Part shown: piece after piece, positions 56,358 through 61,060 of the stretch
Numbering within the stretch: the stretch's first letter is position 1
Layout: each line of letters starts with the position of its first letter
Source of the DNA: Roseivivax isoporae LMG 25204
GTDB taxonomy: Bacteria; Pseudomonadota; Alphaproteobacteria; Rhodobacterales; Rhodobacteraceae
Assembly (NCBI RefSeq): GCF_000521865.1
Contig: NZ_JAME01000030.1
Location: forward strand, 1-61,060
DNA length: 61,060 bases
Direction: 5' to 3'
Program-made: the position numbers and the translations under genes
Notes under the pieces: model-generated
What the model was told of the DNA's origin: nothing
Seen by the model: the letters and a program-made list of their open reading frames with translations, nothing else
The model's database searches: none

Positions 56358-57442
56358 CAGGCCTTTTCTCCCCTGCCGAGGCGCAGCCGGTAATTCGTGA
56401 GGACGTCGACGCCCAGGAGGAAGAACAGCAGCATCCCCTGGAAGAGCTGGATCGACGCGCCGGGCAGGCCGAGCATCAGCTGCGCGAGCTCGCCGCCGAT
56501 ATAGGTCAGCGCCATCAGGAGCCCGGCGAGCAGGATGCCCACCGGATGCAGCCGCCCGAGGAAGGCCACGATGATCGCGGTGAAGCCGTAGCCCGAGTTG
56601 AAGTCGATGGAGATCTGCCCGGCCGGCCCCGCCACCTCGAAGAGCCCGGCGAGCCCCGCGAGCGCCCCCGCGGTGCCGAGGCAGAAGATAACCACCCGCG
56701 CCGGGTTCACGCCCGCGAAACGCGCCGCGCGCGGCGCCTCGCCCGAGAGGCGGATGTTGAAGCCCTGGATGTGCCGCGTCAGCAGGATGTAGGCGAGGAT
56801 CACGGCGATGAAGGCCGCGACCACGCCCCAGTGCAGGCCGGTGCCGGCGATCAGCTCGCGGTTCGCAGCGGCGTCCCATTGCGACAGGTTGCGCGAGCCC
56901 GGAAAACCGCGCCCCTCGGGGTTGCGCAACAGGCCCGAGGAGACCGAGGCGAGGATCGATTCGGCGACGTAGACCAGCATCAGCGACACGAGGATCTCGT
57001 TCGTGCCGAAGCGCGTCTTGAAGAAGGCGGGGATCATCGCCCAGGCCCAGCCGCCGAGCGCCCCCGCGACGACCATCAGCGGGAACACGAGGACGGAGGC
57101 GGACGGGTAGACCGCGAGCCCCGCCGCGGCGCCGCAGATCGCGCCCATGATGTACTGGCCCTCGGCGCCGATGTTCCAGATGCCGGCGCGGAAGCCCAGC
57201 GACAGCCCGATGGCGATGAGGATGAGCGGCCCCGCCTTCACGAGGAGCTGCGGCCGCGAATAGGCCGCGAACTGCGGGTCGAAGAGCGGATCCCAGAAGA
57301 TCGTCCGGATCGCCTCGAGCGGCGCGACGCCCAGCGCGGCGAACATGGCGCCGCCCACGACCATGGTCAGCAGCACCGCGAGGACAGGGGCGGCCAGCAT
57401 CCAGTGGCGCGAGGGCTGACGGCGTTTTTCGAGGACGATCAT
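56357..57442 (-). CDS. ABC transporter permease (BMP-type nucleoside importer)
   Basis: Second permease (361 aa) with about nine helices. AGIWNIGAEGQYIMGAICGAAAG and the LSGEAPRAARFAGVNPARVVIF coupling loop are typical. FKTRFGTNEILVSLMLVYVAESILASV carries the region conserved in the YufP-like subunit. It starts 27 bases after the ATPase stop and overlaps the next permease by one base. Confidence 0.93.
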   Translation of the reverse strand: MIVLEKRRQPSRHWMLAAPVLAVLLTMVVGGAMFAALGVAPLEAIRTIFWDPLFDPQFAAYSRPQLLVKAGPLILIAIGLSLGFRAGIWNIGAEGQYIMGAICGAAAGLAVYPSASVLVFPLMVVAGALGGWAWAMIPAFFKTRFGTNEILVSLMLVYVAESILASVSSGLLRNPEGRGFPGSRNLSQWDAAANRELIAGTGLHWGVVAAFIAVILAYILLTRHIQGFNIRLSGEAPRAARFAGVNPARVVIFCLGTAGALAGLAGLFEVAGPAGQISIDFNSGYGFTAIIVAFLGRLHPVGILLAGLLMALTYIGGELAQLMLGLPGASIQLFQGMLLFFLLGVDVLTNYRLRLGRGEKA

Positions 57443-57469
57443 GCGCGGTCCCCGCGCGCGGGTGTCGGC

Positions 57470-58993
57470 TCAGGCATGGGCATGCGGGGCCTCCATGTCG
57501 TGGGCGCCGCCCATCATCAGGCCGATCTTCTCGACCGACAGGTCCGCCACGGGTCGCGCCGAGGTCAGGCGACCCTCGTTCAGGGCCGCGAACCGGTCGG
57601 AGATTTCCATGAGCTCGTCGAGGTCCTGGCTGATCACGATGATCCCGGCGCCGGCCTCGGCGAGGTCGAGGAGCGCCTGCCGGATCGCGGCCGCCGCGGC
57701 GGCGTCGACGCCCCATGTGGGCTGGTTGACCACCAGCACCTCCGGGCGCTGCAGGATCTCCCGGCCGATGACGAACTTCTGCAGGTTCCCGCCCGAAAGC
57801 GCGCGCGCCGCCGTGCCGGTGCCGGGCGTGCGCACGTCGAACCGGTCGATCACGGTCTGCGCGAAGTCGCGCGCGCGGCCCCAGTTGACGAAGCCGCGCG
57901 AGAGCAGCCCCTCGCGCCGCGCCGCGGTCAGCACCGCGTTCTCGGTCAGGCTCATGTCCGGCGCGGCGGCATGTCCCAGCCGTTCCTCGGGGCCCGAGAG
58001 CAGGCCTGCGTCCCGCCGGGCGAGGGGGCCCTTGCGGCTCACGTCCTGCCCCGAGAGCCGGACGCTGCCCGCGGGGGCCAGCCGTTCGCCCGACAGCGCG
58101 GCCAGGAGCTCGTCCTGACCGTTGCCGGCGACGCCGCCGATGCCCAGCACCTCGCCCCGGCGGAGCGTCAGGCTGATGTCGCGCAGGGGCGTGCCGAAAG
58201 CGCCCGGCGCCGGCAGCGACAGGCCCGCCACCTCGAGCAGAACCTCGCCCCTGGCACGCGGGCGCGCCACGGGCGCGGCAAAGCTCGCGCCGACCATCAT
58301 CTCGGCCAGCTCGCGCGCCGAGACCTCGGCCGGGGTGCAGGTCGCGACCTTCTTGCCGAGCCTGAGGATCGTCGCCGTGTCGCAGAGCGCGCGGATCTCC
58401 TCGAGCTTGTGCGAGATGTAGAGGATCGACCGGCCCTCGGCCCGGAGCTGGCGCAGCGTGTCGAAGAGGATCGACACCTCCTGCGGCGTCAGCACCGAGG
58501 TCGGTTCGTCCATGATCAGGAGCCGCGGCTCCTGCAGGAGGCAGCGCACGATCTCGACCCGCTGGCGTTCGCCCGCCGACAGCGTGCCCACCACGCGGAA
58601 GGGGTCGAGCGGCAGGCCGTAGGCCTCGGACACCTCGCGGATGCGGCGGGCGAGGTCGCGGGTCCTGGGCGGCGCCTCCATCCCGAGGGCGACGTTCTCG
58701 GCCACGCTCAGCGCGTCGAAGAGCGAGAAGTGCTGGAACACCATCGCGACGCCCGCCCGCCGCGCCGCCGAAGGCTCGGAGGGTGCGTAGGGCGCACCGC
58801 CCAGCTGCATCTCGCCCGCGTCGGGCTTGACGAGGCCGTAGATCATCTTGACCAGCGTCGACTTGCCCGCGCCGTTCTCGCCGAGGAGCGCATGGATTTC
58901 GCCCTCGCCGATGGCGAAGGACACGTCGTCGTTGGCGACGACGCCGGGATAGGCCTTGGTGAGGCCGGTCAGGCTGAGGAGTGGCGCGGCCAC
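57470..58993 (-). CDS. ABC transporter ATP-binding protein (two-domain, nucleoside/sugar type)
   Basis: A 507-residue protein with two fused ABC domains. In the first, Walker A is GENGAGKST (38-46), the signature LSAGERQRVEI and Walker B LLIMDEPTS follow. In the second, the Walker A region reads GIGGVAGNGQDELL with no GKS/T, and Walker B reads LVVNQPTWGVD. This degenerate second half is normal for RbsA/YufO-type ATPases. Start is GTG at 58993, which overlaps xdhC by 25 bases. It powers the two permeases that follow. Confidence 0.94.
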   Translation of the reverse strand: MAAPLLSLTGLTKAYPGVVANDDVSFAIGEGEIHALLGENGAGKSTLVKMIYGLVKPDAGEMQLGGAPYAPSEPSAARRAGVAMVFQHFSLFDALSVAENVALGMEAPPRTRDLARRIREVSEAYGLPLDPFRVVGTLSAGERQRVEIVRCLLQEPRLLIMDEPTSVLTPQEVSILFDTLRQLRAEGRSILYISHKLEEIRALCDTATILRLGKKVATCTPAEVSARELAEMMVGASFAAPVARPRARGEVLLEVAGLSLPAPGAFGTPLRDISLTLRRGEVLGIGGVAGNGQDELLAALSGERLAPAGSVRLSGQDVSRKGPLARRDAGLLSGPEERLGHAAAPDMSLTENAVLTAARREGLLSRGFVNWGRARDFAQTVIDRFDVRTPGTGTAARALSGGNLQKFVIGREILQRPEVLVVNQPTWGVDAAAAAAIRQALLDLAEAGAGIIVISQDLDELMEISDRFAALNEGRLTSARPVADLSVEKIGLMMGGAHDMEAPHAHA

Positions 58994-59886
58994 GTGGCAC
59001 CGTCCCTTGCGTTTTTTCGATCCAGTAGATCCGTGGCGACGCCGAGGGCAATGGCCTGCGGATGCTTGCCGAGCGATTTCTGCCCGATCGGGCAGCAGAT
59101 GCGCGAAATCCGGGCAGCGTCATGGCCGAGCGCCGAGAGCCGGCTGGCGAACCGCGCGCGCTTGGTTTCGGACCCGATCAGCCCCGCGAAGGCGAAGTCG
59201 TGGCCGAGGAGCGCGTGGCAGAGCGCCAGGTCGATGTCGTGGCTGTAGGTCAGCACGAGGTGCATCGCGTCGTGCGGGGCGCGCGGCACCAGCCGTTCGG
59301 GTTCGGCCGCGGGCACTGTCGTCACGCCCTCGGGGACGGTTTCGGGAAAGCGCGCGGCGTCGGTGTCGACCCAGGTGATGGCGAGGCCGGGCAGGGGCGC
59401 CATGACCGCCACGACCGCGCGGCCGACATGGCCCGCGCCCCAGACCCAGAGCGGCGTCGCCGCGTCGGTCACCGGCTCGACCATCCAGCCCTCGACGAGC
59501 CGGGGCGCCGGGGCGGTGCCCGCCTCGATCAACCGCCGGACCGCCGGCGGCATCTCGCCGGGGCCGCGCGCGATCACGCGCGGATCGAGGTCGGCAAGCG
59601 CCGCGGCGACGTAGTGCTCGGTCAGGAGTGTCACCGCGCCGCCGCAGCACTGGCCGAGCGCGGGGCCGAGCGCGTGCCGCGTGATCCCGGTGCGGGCCAG
59701 CGCCGCCGCGGTCGCCTCGTATTCCAGTGCGCCCCCGCCGATCGTGCCGGACTGCCCGCCCTCCCAGACGAGCATCGCCGTGCCGACGCCGCGGGGCACC
59801 GAGCCGCGCGTCTCGGCGATGACGACGCGCGCGACGCGCCCGTGCCGCGCGACCGCGGCCTTGAGCGCCTCGAGGTCGAAGCTCAT
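58969..59886 (-). CDS. xdhC: Xanthine dehydrogenase accessory protein XdhC
   Basis: XdhC (305 aa), which binds molybdenum cofactor and helps load it with sulfur into xanthine dehydrogenase in Rhodobacter. ETRGSVPRGVGTAMLVWE, GTIGGGALEYEA and LGQCCGGAVTLL are family motifs. A nucleotide-binding WVWGAGHVGRAVV fold makes up the C-terminal half. The ATG at 59886 overlaps the xdhB stop by four bases. The 3' end overlaps the ABC ATPase gene by 25 bases, which suggests one transcript for xanthine oxidation and purine import. Confidence 0.94.
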   Translation of the reverse strand: MSFDLEALKAAVARHGRVARVVIAETRGSVPRGVGTAMLVWEGGQSGTIGGGALEYEATAAALARTGITRHALGPALGQCCGGAVTLLTEHYVAAALADLDPRVIARGPGEMPPAVRRLIEAGTAPAPRLVEGWMVEPVTDAATPLWVWGAGHVGRAVVAVMAPLPGLAITWVDTDAARFPETVPEGVTTVPAAEPERLVPRAPHDAMHLVLTYSHDIDLALCHALLGHDFAFAGLIGSETKRARFASRLSALGHDAARISRICCPIGQKSLGKHPQAIALGVATDLLDRKNARDGATWPRHSSA

Positions 59887-61060
59887 GCGCGCACCCGGGC
59901 GATCGCCGCGAGGACGCGTTCGGGCGTGGCCGGCGCGTCCAGCGCGGGATAACCCGGCCCGCACGCGGCGACCGCGTCCGACAGCGCGAGGAAGGTCGAG
60001 ATGCCCAGCATGAGCGGCGGCTCTCCCACTGCCTTCGACCGGTAGATGGTTTCGGCGCGGTTCTCGCCGTCCCAGAGCGCGACGTTGAACACCTCGGGCA
60101 CGTCCGAGCAGGCGGGGATCTTGTAGGTCGAGGGCGCGTGCGTCCTCAGGCGGCCGCTGTCGTCCCAGACGAGCTCCTCGGTCGTGAGCCAGCCCGCGCC
60201 CTGGATGAAGCCCCCTTCGACCTGGCCCAGGTCGATCGCGGGGTTCAGCGAGGCGCCGGCGTCGTGCAGGATGTCGGTCCGCAGCATCCGGTACTCGCCC
60301 GTCAGGGTATCGACCGCCACCTCCGTGCAGGCCGCGCCGTAGGCGAAATAGAAGAAAGGGCGCCCGTGGCCGCGGATGCGGTCCCAGGCGAGGTCAGGGG
60401 TGCGATAGAAGCCCGTGGCCGACAGGCTGACACGGTTCTCGTAGGCCAGCTTGACGGCCTCGGCGAAGGCGTAGCTCTCGCCGCCCACGTGCACGCGCCC
60501 GTCCTCGAAGCGGACCGCGGCGGGGTCGGCCTGGTGCCGTTCCGCGAGTAGGCCCGCGATGCGGTCGCGGATCGTGTCGCACGCCGCGCGCACCGCCATG
60601 CCGTTCAGGTCCGACCCGGACGACGCGGCCGTCGCCGAGGTGTTTGGGACCTTGGCGGTGTCCGTCGCGGTGATCTTGACCGCCGCCACGTCGACGCCGA
60701 AGCGGTGCGCGGCCACCTGCGCCACCTTGCGGAACAGGCCCTGTCCCATTTCGGTGCCGCCGTGGTTCATGGCGATCGATCCGTCCTGGTAGACATGCAC
60801 CAGCGCGCCCGCCTGGTTGAGGTGGGTCAGGGTGAACGAGATTCCGAACTTCACGGGCGTGAGCGCGATGCCGCGTTTCAGGATCGTCTCGCGCGCGTTC
60901 CACTCGGCGACGGCCTGCCGCCGGCGGGCATAGTCGCAGGACGCGGCCAGCCGGTCGGTCAGCCCGTGCAGGATGAAATCCGTGACTTCCATGCCGTAGG
61001 GCGTCGACTGCGCGCGCGGCGCGGCGGGGGCCGCGCCCTCGGGCGGCAGCGAGCCGGTCG
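59883..61060 (-). CDS. xdhB: Xanthine dehydrogenase molybdopterin-binding subunit, 3' part (partial)
   Basis: The visible 391 residues are the C-terminal part of the large molybdenum subunit. The reading frame continues past the right edge without a start. MoCo-binding HGGTEMGQGLFRKVAQVAA, ATAASSGSDLNGMAV and the catalytic-Glu motif KAVGEPPLMLG are present. The product oxidises hypoxanthine to xanthine and xanthine to urate. The Fe-S/FAD subunit xdhA should lie beyond the edge. It overlaps xdhC by four bases. Confidence 0.96.
   Translation of the reverse strand, partial: TGSLPPEGAAPAAPRAQSTPYGMEVTDFILHGLTDRLAASCDYARRRQAVAEWNARETILKRGIALTPVKFGISFTLTHLNQAGALVHVYQDGSIAMNHGGTEMGQGLFRKVAQVAAHRFGVDVAAVKITATDTAKVPNTSATAASSGSDLNGMAVRAACDTIRDRIAGLLAERHQADPAAVRFEDGRVHVGGESYAFAEAVKLAYENRVSLSATGFYRTPDLAWDRIRGHGRPFFYFAYGAACTEVAVDTLTGEYRMLRTDILHDAGASLNPAIDLGQVEGGFIQGAGWLTTEELVWDDSGRLRTHAPSTYKIPACSDVPEVFNVALWDGENRAETIYRSKAVGEPPLMLGISTFLALSDAVAACGPGYPALDAPATPERVLAAIARVRA

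Noticed and set aside
57470-58993. Broken second ATP site as a pseudogene sign
   Set aside because: A degenerate second Walker A is normal in RbsA/YufO-type two-domain ATPases, and the reading frame is intact.

Overview
The window is GC-rich, tightly packed chromosomal DNA from an alphaproteobacterium, most likely a member of the Rhodobacterales (Paracoccaceae/Roseobacter group). The evidence is the F1 part of ATP synthase as a separate atpHAGDC operon, a catalytically dead dihydroorotase beside pyrB, a malic enzyme fused to a phosphotransacetylase domain, DUF2125 and Hint-domain proteins, frequent GTG starts and many ATGA/GTGA overlaps. About 55 protein genes are supported. I see no rRNA, tRNA, CRISPR array, insertion sequence or prophage, and no recognisable transcription factor. 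The base composition looks uniform, so this reads as core genome with a few accessory genes.

Layout. 0.2-6 kb: NAD kinase, a DUF4396 membrane protein, propionyl-CoA synthetase and malic enzyme. 6.1-10.7 kb: a nucleoside-salvage operon cdd-deoA-deoB-add-upp in which every junction overlaps by 1 to 4 bases. 10.8-19.9 kb: secreted and membrane unknowns (one looks like a dead M48 peptidase), acyl-CoA ligase, sulfotransferase, alkane-monooxygenase-like protein, M20 deacylase, DUF2125 and ChaC. 19.9-23.2 kb: a two-gene MotA/MotB-like proton-channel module whose MotB partner carries about 500 residues of predicted coiled coil. 23.4-28.9 kb: VOC protein, M23 peptidase, clpA, gloB and a methyltransferase-like protein. 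29.2-34.3 kb: the F1 ATP synthase operon, closed by a strong terminator. 34.4-37.2 kb: H-type lectin, Hint-domain protein and PRPP synthetase.

37.3-42.1 kb: DsbA-family isomerase and alpha/beta hydrolase, facing the overlapping pyrB / tail-anchored unknown / pseudo-pyrC / plsY operon. 42.3-50.1 kb: uracil-DNA glycosylase and moaB, an RND efflux pair, a DsbD N-domain protein and YqgE. 50.2-54.2 kb: aldo/keto reductase, VOC protein, a secreted vWA protein, a four-helix membrane unknown and a PsiE-like protein. 54.2-61.06 kb: a BMP-type nucleoside ABC importer running with xdhC and the 3' part of xdhB, which continues past the window edge.

Nucleotide metabolism recurs. The BMP importer and xanthine dehydrogenase suggest purine uptake and oxidation. 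The cdd-upp operon salvages nucleosides, prs supplies PRPP to upp and to de novo synthesis, and pyrB starts pyrimidine synthesis. The least explained items are the MotAB-like module (19.9-23.2 kb), the tail-anchored protein between pyrB and pseudo-pyrC, the degenerate M48-like protein, and the Hint/lectin pair downstream of the ATP synthase operon.
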